A stretch of DNA of 64,000 nt, taken from contig CM048841.1 of assembly GCA_026545765.1 (NCBI GenBank), forward strand, positions 68,508,217 through 68,572,216, given 5' to 3'. A program made the translations under genes and the position numbers. The stretch comes from Plantago major (taxonomy: Eukaryota; Streptophyta; Magnoliopsida; Lamiales; Plantaginaceae). Each line of letters starts with the position of its first letter. The stretch's first letter is position 1. This document shows positions 33,501-44,637 of this stretch, piece by piece. The notes below the pieces were generated by a model. It ran no database searches. It worked only from the letters and a program-made list of their open reading frames with translations, and was not told where the DNA came from.

Positions 33501-34342
33501 GGAAAAAAAAGCACAGTCATGATTCACTTCATCTCAAAACAATTTGTTAATTTCAACTTCTAAACACTCTAATAATATGTTAAATATGTTTAAAAAAATT
33601 AAAAATTAAAATTAAAATTTCATGACGGCACGATGACGCGTCACCAATGCAACAAAATCTCGTCACGGATCCCGTCACCAGCCGCTGACGCGTCACGGAG
33701 CCGTCATGTAGTTTAGAACTACTAGTTCAATATAATTGATGTTGGGAGCCCTAATAGTACAACTAAACTAAATTCAAGCATTCTCACTAGCTTATGAATT
33801 ATGATCATTTGGTTTCATAAAGGTAAACTGAATATTTGAGTAACAGCACAATTATATGAAGTGTGAGAAGGTAAACTAAATTCGAGGATGTGCGGAGGAT
33901 GTCCGGTATGGAAAAAAAAGCAGAGTCATGATTCACTTCGTCTCAAAACAATTTGTTAATTTCAACTTCTAAACACTCTAATAATATGTTAAATATGTTT
34001 AAAAAAATTAAAAATAAAAATTAAAATTTCATGACGGCACGATGACGCGTCACCAATACAAAGAAAATCTCACACGGATCCTCACACCAATGACGCCAGC
34101 TTGAGCCGTCACCATTGCTAGTAATATACTGTCACCCTTTGGATCAACAAAACTAACAAGACTTGATATATAGACAGTACATGTAGTTTAGAACTACTAA
34201 TTCAATATAATTGATGTTGGGAGCCCTAATAGTACAACTAAACTAAATTCAAGCATTCTCACTAGCTTATGAATTATGATCATTTGGTTTCATAAAGGTA
34301 AACTGAATATTTGAGTAACAGCACAATTAGAAGTGTGAGAAG
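33472..34342. repeat. Tandem duplication (about 409 and 462 bp copies)
   Basis: Copy 1 (33,472-33,880) and copy 2 (33,881-34,342) both begin TTCGAGGATGTGCGGAGG and end in GTGTGAGAAG. Each contains the Harbinger 3' noncoding part plus a flank with ATTGATGTTGGGAGCCCTAA. Copy 2 has about 50 bp extra in the middle (around 34,075-34,165). Because transposon and flank are duplicated together, the duplication happened after the transposon insertion. Confidence 0.8.
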
Positions 34343-34671
34343 TGCAGTAGGACAAAAAGCCCCCCTTATATATACTTAGAAAGGTCCATTACAAATTTCC
34401 ACTTGTACAGTCTTAATTACAGCTGAAAAAGTTGTACAATGGACTGATGATGATGATACTAACAGAGGAATCCTAAGGTTATAATACGATCCCCTGTATT
34501 CTTCTCCTTTTTTTTTTTTTTTTTTTTTTGCATTTTTCACCTAATTCCCAATTACTACAAGTCTACAAGTACATCATAAACTTGCATACATACTATTTTC
34601 CTGCTAATCCTAGAAAGTAAATACACATCATATGCATACTCTTCTTCCCCATAATATTGACAGTTATTCAG
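34343..34671 (-). other. Putative 3' UTR of the TPP gene
   Basis: This is the region after the stop codon of the trehalose-phosphate phosphatase gene. It contains a T22 run on the + strand (34,508-34,529), that is, a poly(A) stretch on the gene strand about 145 bp after the stop. No ORF is present. The transcript end is not determinable from sequence alone. Confidence 0.4.
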
Positions 34672-36983
34672 TTAGGGCAAAGACATCTTGAACTCCTCAA
34701 GTCTCTTTCTCATCCTGAACTGCCTTCTCAAGGACAGCTTCTTCCACTCTACCAAACGCCGCAGAAATGCCATCACCTAAGAAAACGATACAAATATAGT
34801 GTATGAGCAAACAAGACATGATGATAAAGACTCAAAAATAAGGACCTAATTCAGTATATAAGTATACCTCAGATGGTTCCTGCAAGGAGTAAGAAGCAGT
34901 TGTGTCTTTTGGAGCCTTTGAAACAAGAATTCCAAATCCTTGACCTCTCTCTCTTAGAACCTTCAAAACGAACGCCCTTTGTTAGAAATAACATTCAAAA
35001 AATCAAAAGTAAGGCCACTATGGTTATGCTTCAATCAAAATAATGATTTACCTTAAAAGCATCTTCATCGGTTCGATCATCACCAATATAGATAGGAAAC
35101 ACATCAGTACAGTTAGCATAACCTGTGAAACAAGAAAACAAATACAAACATTTAGAAATCTAGTTGTGTTTCTATACCTACATGTTTGGACCAAAAACAT
35201 TAAACAACAGAACTCACCAAGAGACTCCAACAAAAATTCAAGAGCCTTGCCTTTGTCCCATTTAATAGTAGGACGGATTTCGAGAACCTGCACACATACC
35301 GAAACTCCATCAAACCTCAAAACCTACGCGATACTATTATTTAAACAACGACGATATAAAAACTAAAAATCGGAATATTCATCTCACACACCTTTCTCCC
35401 CTGGCTCAATCGAAGGTCAGGGTAACTTTCCAACACTGATCCAACTTGCTTGGCTAGTTCACTCCATTTCTACAATTTGATACCCAATTAGGAATCAAAT
35501 CAGCAACTTTTTCACAAATTATTAATTTCATCAAGTAAACTAGGCCCCATTGAAAATAATCTGGTAGAGCCATTAGCCACTAGTTAAGATAATAATTAGC
35601 ACCGATCACGCATTAAGGATTCAAAATGAAAGAATAAAGTTCAACACAAGTGATTAAATTATGTATACCTTCTCATCCACGCAGCGAAAATGTACCGATA
35701 AACAGAACTTGTTATTCTCCACCCTTGCACCAGGAGTAGATTTTGTCACCTCCAACAGAGACTTGTACACCTGAAATTTTGTCGAGGAAGACAAAAATCA
35801 TTGTCAAAACAGGACTATTTGAATAAAACTAGGATGCATAGTTTAATTGATGAAAGAGTTGACTAGTACCTCATCAATCATGGGAAGAAACTCACTAGCA
35901 GGCTGGAACAGAACAGATTGAGTACCCTGCCAATTATTCATTCATTCACAGATTTTAGTACTAATAATTAAATACGAAGTTGAATTGAATAAATTAATAA
36001 AACAACAAGTGTAAAAGAAACTCACTTTCTTATCCTTGGAGCCTTTTGATGGACCTTTTATGTCCATACCATGGCTTCCAGCATAATACAGCTCGGCTAA
36101 TCGGACAAAGTTGTAAACCTTGTCTCTGCATCTGCCACTCACAATAGCAGTAGGAAAATATCTAGCCAGTTTCCTCACTGTAGCTCTCATCTGAAATCAC
36201 AAAACTACATTTAAAAAAAACGCGGTCTAGGTAATAATTTTCCGAAAACGAACATGGATAAAGATACTGACCGAGTCAGACATAAAGGCACGGTCAGGAT
36301 CATCAACAATGGGAGATAGGGTGCCATCATAATCCAGAAACATAACAATCTGCTTTCCCTTAGAAGCACTTGTTATTTGCTCAAACATGTCAAGAGCTGA
36401 TGGATGCTTCATCTGTATAAGCAGTCACATTTTCATTAACTCATAAATATATTTATTCCCACGTCATTTCTCAACTTATCAATCAAAGCCACCAACAGAA
36501 TTTCCATTTCTTTAACAAAAAACAAAAAAATGAAAAGTACAAAATACATACATACACGTGTATGATGCATACAGAGTCTAAATCTGTATGTACATACATA
36601 GCATGTGTTTATTCTATTATCATGTACATACATGAAGGTACAATTTACAGAGACAATGAGACAAACTATTACTAAAAATGCACCTAATTTCGAGTTATTT
36701 CCGGAAAAGAAAAAAACAGAAAAAGAATATTTACCATCCAAGAGTCCTGGTCATCAGAAAGAAGAGAAGATTTGATATGAGTAGGAGAAGAAGCTCTCAT
36801 GGAATCAACCCAAGAATTCATTCTTGGGGCGCTGTTGATTTCAAGATTCTGGAGCAACTTCTTCTTGGAGATGGTGAGGTAAGTCCCCGGAACAGGCGGT
36901 GGTTTGGGCGTCGCCGCCGTCGAAACAGCCGTCTTTATCGCCATGTTGGTATCAGCAGCCACCACCACATTCTGATTCGTCAT
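34672..36983 (-). CDS. TPP: Trehalose-6-phosphate phosphatase (plant TPP family), 10 coding exons, 376 aa
   Basis: It dephosphorylates trehalose 6-phosphate to trehalose and so controls this sugar-status signal. Coding exons (minus strand): 36,983-36,735; 36,412-36,272; 36,190-36,026; 35,926-35,870; 35,770-35,669; 35,469-35,392; 35,287-35,218; 35,122-35,052; 34,960-34,868; 34,776-34,672. All introns are GT-AG and the frame holds throughout to TAA at 34,674-34,672, giving 376 residues, the usual plant size. HAD-phosphatase motifs are complete: [12 protein letters not shown] (residues 108-119, Asp110/Asp112), AIVSGR (145-150), [10 protein letters not shown] from 168, and [11 protein letters not shown] (300-310). 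The variable N-terminus (MTNQNVVV..) with [13 protein letters not shown] recalls the Arabidopsis TPPA/I/J-type group, which is from memory only. It appears intact and is the only clear host gene in the window. Adjacent LTR elements do not enter it. Confidence 0.95.
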
Positions 36984-36990
36984 TCTTCAC

Positions 36991-37121
36991 CTAAAACACC
37001 AAAAAGATACGATTTTTATTCATTAGAACAGTCCAAACTCCAAACCCACCTCCCAAGATCAAAAATTTAGTCCAAACCCACCAACCAAGATCAAAAATTT
37101 AGTCCATTTCGGAGTTATTAC
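36991..37121 (-). other. 5'-UTR intron of the TPP gene
   Basis: A donor CAG|GTAATA at 37,121 and an acceptor TTTTAG|GTGAAGA at 36,991 delimit a 131-bp intron only 7 bp before the ATG. Inside it a unit of about 34 bp (CCAAACCCACC...AAGATCAAAAATTTAGT type) is directly repeated at about 37,030-37,100. Leader introns are common in plant genes and often raise expression. Confidence 0.65.
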
Positions 37122-37274
37122 CTGAAAAAGAGGCAGAATTTTGGTGCTGGCAGTTAAAATGCAAGAAGGGAGAAAAATGGACAAGTTGCAGAAGCAAAGA
37201 TATTGGCAGGGAGGGAGAAGAAGAGGAATGGAGAAATGAGTGTTGTGACTTGTGAAAGAAATGTGGCAGCTTGG

Positions 37275-37286
37275 CTTATTTTTATA
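37275..37286 (-). promoter_or_regulatory. TATA box of the TPP gene
   Basis: The minus strand reads TATAAAAATAAG. Transcription would start near 37,250, giving a leader of about 130 bp before the 5'-UTR intron. Confidence 0.6.
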
Positions 37287-37475
37287 CTGGCAAGGAGACT
37301 AAAAATGCCTTATTCTTGGTGGGCCCCTCGTCGGTTTATTGGGCCCACTATGTAAATCCTGAGGTATTCACCTTCCTCACATGGGGGCCCACTTGAACAA
37401 AATCACACCACCACCGTGTGTGGCCGCCTCTCGCCGCCGGGAAACCCACCGCATTCCGTCACCTCGGTGTCTTTC

Positions 37476-37481
37476 CACGTG
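37476..37481. promoter_or_regulatory. G-box CACGTG upstream of TPP
   Basis: This palindromic CACGTG lies about 190 bp upstream of the TATA box, one of two within 53 bp. G-boxes are bound by bZIP and bHLH factors (ABA, light and sugar responses). Function is inferred from motif and position. Confidence 0.45.
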
Positions 37482-37522
37482 AGGTGAGAAGGCTTGTTTA
37501 TGGCTTTGCTGTGGGCTTCTGC

Positions 37523-37528
37523 CACGTG
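37523..37528. promoter_or_regulatory. G-box/ABRE (GCCACGTGCT) upstream of TPP
   Basis: This is the second CACGTG. On the gene strand it reads GCACGTGGC, which includes the ABRE core ACGTGGC. The pair with the site at 37,476 would suit ABA- or stress-linked control of TPP. Confidence 0.45.
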
Positions 37529-40420
37529 CTGGGACATATGAGTATTTTGGGAGATTGACAACTAATAGGAGTTATCCAATTGTATCGACTCTTAGAATGC
37601 GAGTTGTGTTCCAACGTAATTTCTTTCGAGTACTTGCACTTGCTCCTGCTCCTATTACAGTAGAAATCCGCATTAATCTTTTTTTTTTTCAAGTCATATA
37701 AATTACATCAAGCATCCAAAGGAGCCTACATACACTCCCACTCTAGATGGCATAGAGCGAAATTCGAAAGTGGGAGCGAAAGCGAGAGCGGAATTCGACA
37801 ATTTAAAAAATATACGAGAGTGAGAACGCTATAATTCGAGTGTAAAAATAAATAAATAAGTATACATTATTAATAGTTATATCATTTGACTATATAATTC
37901 TTCTGTCTATTACAGAAATACAAATATCTGTATTGTCTAGACTTCTCCGGAATATGACATAAATCATTTTTCGAAGGTAGAAAACTCCGGTAATTAACAA
38001 TTATTGTACCTTCCCTTCCCCTTATACATGTATAATGCCAATTTATCTTCAAAATTCTTAATCAAAGAATTAGTCTCTTCTAGTTCGTGAATTAAAAAAA
38101 AAAACTAAAACACCATAGAGTGAGATTTAAACTCTCAAAGTGCGAGAGCAAACTCACGACGCAATTCGATGACTTTGATCGAAGAATTATGTGACCTAGC
38201 TCCTACTAACCAAATCAGGACTATATCACAGACATACAAAAGTGGACTTGGTAATACATCATTGAGGGGAGGGTTGAAAGTTGTGAGTTTAGTCCTCGAT
38301 CGTGACAAATCTTGTGCTCAACAAGCTTGGCTAGATGGCCAGAATATATGTTTCATATATATATCATTAATGTTCACCCATTATAGTTTCATATTAAATT
38401 AATTCCATTTGTTCTTGTGAGAGCATAGGGTGGAGGGTAATGGTCAATAAAGATTGGATCGCAATTGCCATGAATAATTTGTTGGGGCGATTGAAGGAGA
38501 AGAAAATCAAGTGGACCTTCTTAGGTTTGGAAAAGTAGTAAATTGATATACAATGGTTGTAATATAGATCTAAACGCCTCGATTTAGAGGTTTGTATGGA
38601 AACCACATGTTATCATAAATCAACCCTCTTTAAGTTTTACGTTGGAGTTTTAGTATTTCCCCAGTGTTGGATTCGGTTGCAATTCCTTATCGTACGGCTT
38701 ATTTAAGAAATTATGCCAGAAATATTTTAATTGGGCCCCTAATAATAAAAAATATTGATTATAATAGAAGAAAAAAATATTCAAGATATGAAAAACAAAA
38801 AAAATTACACAATCATGAATTGAACATGAGACCTTTTGTAAGTTAGATATTAACTTTACCACTTGGAGAAATAGATTTTAATGATTTGTTATTACATGGA
38901 AACATATTTATATATAACCTCAAATTTAAAATCGTACTCAAAATAGTACCGAAATGAATGGCGCATGCTTTCTGAAGCTCGTCTTTACTTTCAGCTTGAC
39001 CTTTTATGCATTGACATAATAAACGATGTGGGGGGTCATTTTCCTTTCCATCTAGAATATATGTCCAGGCTTGTTTGGTGATTTAGTTTTGGTTAGCTTT
39101 TATGATGTATTTGTATAAGAGAATCCCTTATATATGGTCGTGTACTTGGTTCAAATGTTTTATCAAACAAATTATTTTGCCATTTCAAAAGGAAAAAAGA
39201 AAACACCGGGTGAAATAGCCACTGTGACATTTCACCTAATACTAACACTGGCGAACTTATATTATATTGAATATGATTAAGTGCAAGAGAGAAGAGAAAT
39301 AGAATGTGTGTTCGGTAGTTTATTTCTTTTATGTAATTAAACTTAATCGTTTCCTTGAAAGTGTGTCAAACCCTTAAAAAATGCTACACAAGTTTTATAG
39401 AACAATTCAATAGAGTAGCTCACTTTCTCAAAGCTATCATTCACAAAACACTTCAAAATCCGTCAAACCGAACCTATAAAACATGTTGTGTTTCTCCGTG
39501 GTGAGCTCCAAGGCTCGTCGTAATAGTAGCCTAGTGTGCACGTCCTCCAGGTGCTTCTACTGTAGGGCTGGTGTCTGCAAAAGCACCTCCCCATAACTTG
39601 GAACTAACATTTAATTTGATCTATTCCTCCATTTAATTGCTTTTTAAATTCTTTTTAACTCGGTTGTTTCTCATGAATTTTATTCCAGCAGGGCCTACAC
39701 CCACATGGTTAGCTCGTCCCGTTCACTTAAACATAGTACGTACATGCATTAATTACATGCTTAACCTTACGAATAATTTCAGTATATAACACGTTAGTGA
39801 CTATTGTTCTTCAAATGGAGATGCACATACACAGAACCACATTTTCGGAGAGTGGGGCCCACATGAATGAGTCATCATATTGCTTTGTAAATAACTTGTT
39901 AAATTGAAATTTCCGACAATACTATAATCATTATTTAACTATTACTACTATATTTTAACACATTCTCTAATAGTTTAACACAAAACTCAATTGTTTAATT
40001 GTATTCCTTATTTTTGGGATCAAAAGTAAATGAAAACCTTATTGTGTAACAGAGGGAGCGACGTTAAAAAAATATTATTACAAATATAATATCTCAATTT
40101 TGAAGGGCTGCATTGGATGTAAATTCCCGTGAGTTATAGGATGCATTATTTACACCCTCCACATCCATCCAATTTCCATATAAAAGTAGGTTAACTTTAC
40201 ATTATTGGTTTGGATAAAGAAAAGAATGTGAGTTCCAGTTTTAAATGTGAGTTAGTTTTAATTTATTTACTATAGATGTATATATATCTTAGGTGTTTCT
40301 CTATGATAGTAATATATAAAACCCATCCAAATGGCACGGGAGTATTTACTACTTATTTATCTCTAACATGTTTCTACTGACTTCATGATCAAACTTTTTC
40401 ATTTTTTAATTAATTATTTA
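37529..40420. other. AT-rich intergenic DNA
   Basis: No convincing gene or recognisable element end was found. The longest ORF (38,169-38,402) has no recognisable domain. Purine-rich GAGAGCG/GCGAAAGCG repeats lie at 37,755-37,835. The stretch is treated as intergenic. Confidence 0.6.
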
Positions 40421-40426
40421 AATGAA

Positions 40427-40600
40427 TGCAAAATGTTTAATTTTTTATATAATGAAAATTTAGCCCCTAAAGTTTCATTATATAAAAAAATTAAACATTT
40501 TACATTTGCGGTTTAAGATTAATTCGTAGTCAAAATTGAATTTGACCGTAAAAAGTCAAAGTGGCAAACTTGTTCCCGGACATAGGAGGAAGTATATAGT
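40427..40600. mobile_element. Hairpin with Stowaway-like end (MITE candidate)
   Basis: Arms of about 31 bp (40,427-40,457 and 40,472-40,503, both containing AAAATGTTTAATTTTTT) form an inverted repeat around a 14-bp loop. It is followed by AAAAGTCAAAGTGGCAAACT and CCCGGACATAGGAGGAAGTA. That right side resembles the GGACGGAGGGAGTA terminus of plant Stowaway (Tc1/mariner) MITEs. A matching left terminus was not found, so the element is partial or misassigned. Confidence 0.4.
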
Positions 40601-40905
40601 ACTAGTAGATGGATAGTGATTCATATAATTGATCTCTTTTATATCTATTCCAGGGCACTTGTTTACTAATCATGTAAAAACACCTCTGAAGCTTTGAGAT
40701 AAAAACACACTCACTCTGGAGATCATATTTCACATGTAGGTTCCATTTATGTTATAGTAGTAGTAGTAGTGATGACAAGTAGAAGAAGATGATGGTGATG
40801 CTTAATGTTGGTCGTTAGCACAAATTTCACTCCTCAATCCAAGTTTAGCCTTTTTCATATCAATTACTTATATTGAAATTTTTATTTCAAAACTGTATTG
40901 CCCGA

Positions 40906-41199
40906 TAGAATTCAATCTCATCTAAAAGCTCGAAACTGCAAAGAGGTGTGGAATTTAATCATTTATGTTAATACTTAAATGCTCCCCCGTACTTGTGGAC
41001 GATTTCAACCTCCTTGGAGAGGCCATTCGAGTGGAAATTTTAATATGAGGCGGAGATTATCTCTGTGGAGATTCGAACTCAAATGAGCGTGAGCCACAAA
41101 CTCTGATACCATTATATAATTTTATCTCATTTTAAAGCTCGAACTTGTAAAGAGGTGTAGAATTTAGTCATTTATATTAATACTCTAATATTGCCAACA
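40906..41199 (-). mobile_element. TRIM (miniature LTR element)
   Basis: Two direct repeats of about 76-88 bp (40,906-40,981 and 41,112-41,199) share GAGGTGTGGAATTTAATCAT-type sequence. On the minus strand the right copy ends next to TGGTATCAGAG (41,101-41,111), a tRNA-iMet primer site. The left copy is preceded by the purine run ACGGGGGAG (40,981-40,989), a polypurine tract. The right copy starts TGTTGG on that strand. The roughly 130-bp interior is noncoding. This is the diagnostic layout of a terminal-repeat retrotransposon in miniature. The repeats have diverged clearly, so it is old. Confidence 0.6.
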
Positions 41200-41909
41200 C
41201 TCCGAAATTAAACTTCTCCTAAAAATTAAGTTGAACGAATTATATGTTGTATTATGTTTACCTTTACATTTCTCTACTAACTAGAGCTATAATAAAATTG
41301 CAGTATAGTTATCATAAAATTGCAGCAATTTACCTGACCAATAATTAAGCGATCCTAAGAGAGTAAAACAATGATACAACAAAGACAGGGAGGGCACATG
41401 GAATTGGGTAAGGTTTAAGAGTTTTCCAAAAATGGACCTAAAACCAGAGTTTAGAATGGGGTCAATCGAATAAGAGCCTGCAATTATTTGCCAACTTACT
41501 CGACACAGTAAATGGTCCTAGAACTATGGAGGTTTTGTGAATTCTTTACTGCCAATCAAAACAAGCTGCTCAAAACATAATACTACAGACCACTGACCAA
41601 AACCAGGATTAACCCATTTGTTAAAAGTTGCGAGACAACTATAAAATAAGCCAACTTGTAGTTTAACTTCCTTTTCTGCATCGATAGTGGTTGAATCATA
41701 TTACTTGGGAATTGTATGAATATGATCGATCAATGGAGAATATTTTTACGGTTATATAGGATATTTTCATGTGTGCCATTATTATATAGGAATTATATGT
41801 TAGGTTTCCAAATAGATATGGATATCTCTTAGGCTCTGTTCTCTTCGTATGAACAGAACTGAATCGAACTTATTTGTATTATAAAAAACAACTAAGACTC
41901 TGTTCTTTT
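41200..41909. other. Unassigned AT-rich intergenic DNA
   Basis: No gene or repeat end is recognised. A short phrase CTCTGTTCT occurs at about 41,836 and 41,898, possibly old MITE ends, which is too little to call. Confidence 0.4.
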
Positions 41910-42343
41910 TGTTGGAAATTTATAGAAGAGCGACAATATATTAAAGATATATATAAATGAAGTAACATGTAAGAGAACAAATTAAGGACTGCTGCGGCGA
42001 TAGTTGGCTCTCGGCTTTAAGACAAATTTACCCCCGCTTAGATGCCTACGGTTGCAATTACCAAAATGTCTCCCAAAATTACACAGCAGGTGAATCTGTA
42101 AGCTGGCACTTGAAATCACAGATTCGAGTGGACTACTGCAATATGGAAAAACAGGCTTAAAAGAAGAAGAGAAGAAAGAAGGAGAGAATTTGGATATCTT
42201 TTGTTATATGTATGAAATCCAACTATGGACCTCTATTTATAGTTTTGTAAAGTTGTGACCAAAAGATGCAATTGTTGAACAAAAGGCTTCTGGTACCGAA
42301 TAGATATGTACTTTCGTAAGATACAATCATTCACCAGAAGACA
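41910..42343 (-). repeat. LTR-like segment, possible solo LTR of another copia family
   Basis: It begins TGTTGGAAATTTATAG on the + strand. On the minus strand it contains ACTATAAATAGAGG (about 42,230) followed by a CT-rich leader (TTCTCTCCTTCTTTCTTCTC), the arrangement of an LTR promoter and R/U5. The end opposite 41,910 is not certain (a TG at about 42,343) and no target duplication was seen. Confidence 0.35.
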
Positions 42344-42348
42344 TGTTG

Positions 42349-42560
42349 TTCCAGTGGCAACACTTGCCACTTTAGGAGCCTAGGTCATGGGTTTGACACC
42401 CACCTGCACTAACTTTTTAGTATTTTGCTTCTTTTCGTGTACAAGTGCACCCCTTGCAAATTACACACTTCAACTCACATTCTTTCACAAATGCTACATG
42501 GCCCAACTGGAAAGGTGCATCTATTGAACGAAATTGGTCATGGGTTCGACAGCCCTTTGA
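42349..42560 (+). repeat. Two tRNA-like modules (SINE candidate)
   Basis: TGGCCCAACTGG (42,499-42,510) fits an RNA polymerase III A box, and GGGTTCGACAGCC (42,542-42,554) fits a B box, about 31 bp apart. A second copy nearby has a B-box-like GGGTTTGACACCC (42,389-42,401) preceded by CCTAGGTCAT, similar to TTGGTCAT before the other B box. It may be a tRNA-derived SINE head in tandem. No poly(A) tail or target duplication was found. Confidence 0.35.
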
Positions 42561-42782
42561 ACCATTTTCTCCAATTTTTCACCTTTTTTACCTATTCTAG
42601 CTCCATCTTCTTAATTTTAGCTATATTGAACTATTTCCACTCCAACTCTTTGATTTTTCATAACTAGTACATCAACCAACACACTTTGAGCATTAATTAC
42701 TCTTTCACAATTGAATTTTAGTAATATTTGTTCAAGTGTCTTCTACTACTATAGTAGATAATGCACGTTCCAGAAACATATG

Positions 42783-44205
42783 TGTTGGTCCAGATAACGG
42801 CAAAGTAAAAGACTAGAGGGGGGAGGGGGGGGGGTGAATAGTCTTTTAAACTTTTGTCGATAAACACAGTTTCTCAGAAACCTGGGGGTTTCTGATACTT
42901 AAATTCAGAGTGCGCAAGACTTTAAGATAGGTAAGTGCAGAAACAATAAGTAAGTGTGTGTGCTTTGCTGAAAGATAAATACAGAAAGGTAAATTACACA
43001 GCAAGTATAGTGGTATCTGGAGGTGGCGTAATCCTCCAACTAATCCACTTCGGTCTTTCTGAGACCTAGAATTCACTAGAACAGATAATTGAGTTCACCT
43101 TACAAAAATCCTATTCTAAGATTCTTAAACAAATGGTTCCCAACCAAATGTTCCCCCTGAGTTATTCCTCAGCTCCTAGAGCTAAGTACTTCCTCTACTC
43201 AGATAACCTTGGAGTTATTCCCTGATTTCCCAAATCAAGTACTTCCTCTACTCCACGCCTTGATGGTGTTGGTTATAAGGTTTGTCAGATAGGCTTCTCG
43301 TATAACTTTTCAGTTATGTTTTCAGAGAGCCTAATAGAACAAGACTACTTAATACACTTGTTCAGTGTATGGCAATCTGCTCTTCTTGACCCAAGTAATT
43401 GATGTCCGCTCGAGAATGAGCTTGAAAGGTTATCCGAGCTCAACTCTTTCACGAATAACAATCTCTTGTTAAGGTTCAGGACAACTTAGAACTACTAGTG
43501 ATTCTTCAAGCAACAGAAAGCTTTCAGAAAGGATAGTAGAGTGCTTGAGAGAATACTTTGCTAGATTGTAAGTTTGCAAGTTAGATCGTTCTTCGATCGT
43601 ATTTCTCAGCATCTAAGTGTGTGATATTTATAGATGAATTAGAGAGTCATTGGGATGTTATCCGTTAGACACAATTCAAATTCAGTCTATACTTATCTTG
43701 AAATGAGTACTCAGAAGTCCTTGTCTCATATCTCAGAGAGGATCGTGCTTTAGCTTTTTCGCGATGCAATTAATGCATATGTACTATTTCTTGTCCTGTA
43801 GTCTTCAACGGATACATTAGCCTTTCTGATGGCTTGCATGCTCCATACTCATGATGTCATATGTTCCAGAATCATGTTTCAAAAGTAACTAAATGTACTT
43901 AAGAAAGGATTAAGGACATAGTCTTTCCGAGTGAGACTAAACCTTGGTGTCTTCATAAATCTTGTGCAATCTCCGGTCTTGTAATCTTCAGAAAAACTCC
44001 ATTGCTAGGATTGATCTTCATGGTCTTCTTGAAATAAAAATTACACTCAGAGACCTATAATCCTAATACAAGATTTACTAGACTAATTATACTCAGTGAT
44101 TTCCTCTTTTACAATGTTCAAGTGAACCAAGAGTACTTAATCACATTTCTGGCTAAGATAGGAACATGTGATGAATGATCAAAATACTAACAGATATTCC
44201 TAGCA
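42783..44205 (-). repeat. 3' LTR of copia G (1,423 bp)
   Basis: On the minus strand it begins TGCTAGGAATATCTG after the polypurine tract and ends CCAACA at 42,783. It carries a long G-run on the + strand near its end, TATA-like ATAAATATCACACAC around 43,620 and ATGCAATTAATGCAT at 43,764-43,778. The outer flank ATATG (42,778-42,782) would be the target duplication. Its partner is outside the window. Confidence 0.9.
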
Positions 44206-44224
44206 AATTTCCCCCTTTTTGATC
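44206..44224 (-). other. Polypurine tract of copia G
   Basis: The minus strand reads ATCAAAAAGGGGGAAATT directly before the LTR. It is identical in core to the tract of element A at 6,602-6,617. Confidence 0.8.
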
Positions 44225-44637
44225 AGTCATCCATGACTATCTTTCAAAGTCCTATTACAAAGTTGTAATCGTGGAAGAGAAAACAATGCACCACTTAATC
44301 ATTTCAAATGATATTCAATTTTAGTTGAATTAAGTGCAGAAAGTAAACATCAACCAAATCACAAGAAGTGACCTTTGCTGATAAGTTGTCATGTATTAGA
44401 GTGTATCTGAGAGTATGATCTTTAGATAGGTACAGATTACATAATAAGATGCAACTTTTAAGGGTAGAGAAAATTTGAAACAGTCAGCAAGATTACAAAA
44501 AGTAACAAAACAAACTAAGTAAATTAGAACAACAGGAGAGTCCAAGCTCCAAGTAAACATTCTAAGATACTAGTCTTCAAGTCTTCAAAAATTAACTTAG
44601 GTTCAGAAACCTCAAGTTCTTCAGCATCCTTTCTGGA

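Larger units (their letters stand above)
32640..33720 (+). mobile_element. PIF/Harbinger-type element carrying ORF1, non-autonomous or decayed
   Basis: The segment contains a promoter-like stretch, an ORF1-like gene and CG-rich palindromic ends. The left part has two palindromes: CCAAGGGCGACGCGCCCTTGG (about 32,692-32,712) and CTCTCCCGTCACTATGTGACGGGAGAG-type (about 32,724-32,750). The right part has repeated GACGCGTCAC (33,634-33,700). Its 3' noncoding sequence recurs in inverse orientation at 26,800-26,870. No transposase (DDE) ORF is present. Exact terminal repeats and a TTA/TAA duplication were not resolved. Confidence 0.5.

Noticed and set aside
35048-35366. ORFs on both strands overlapping the TPP gene
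   Set aside because: They run through the TPP introns at 35,123-35,217 and 35,288-35,391. The exon-based reading explains the locus fully.
38169-38402. 77-codon ORF in the intergenic region as a possible small gene
   Set aside because: No recognisable domain, no supporting promoter or splice context, and length expected by chance.
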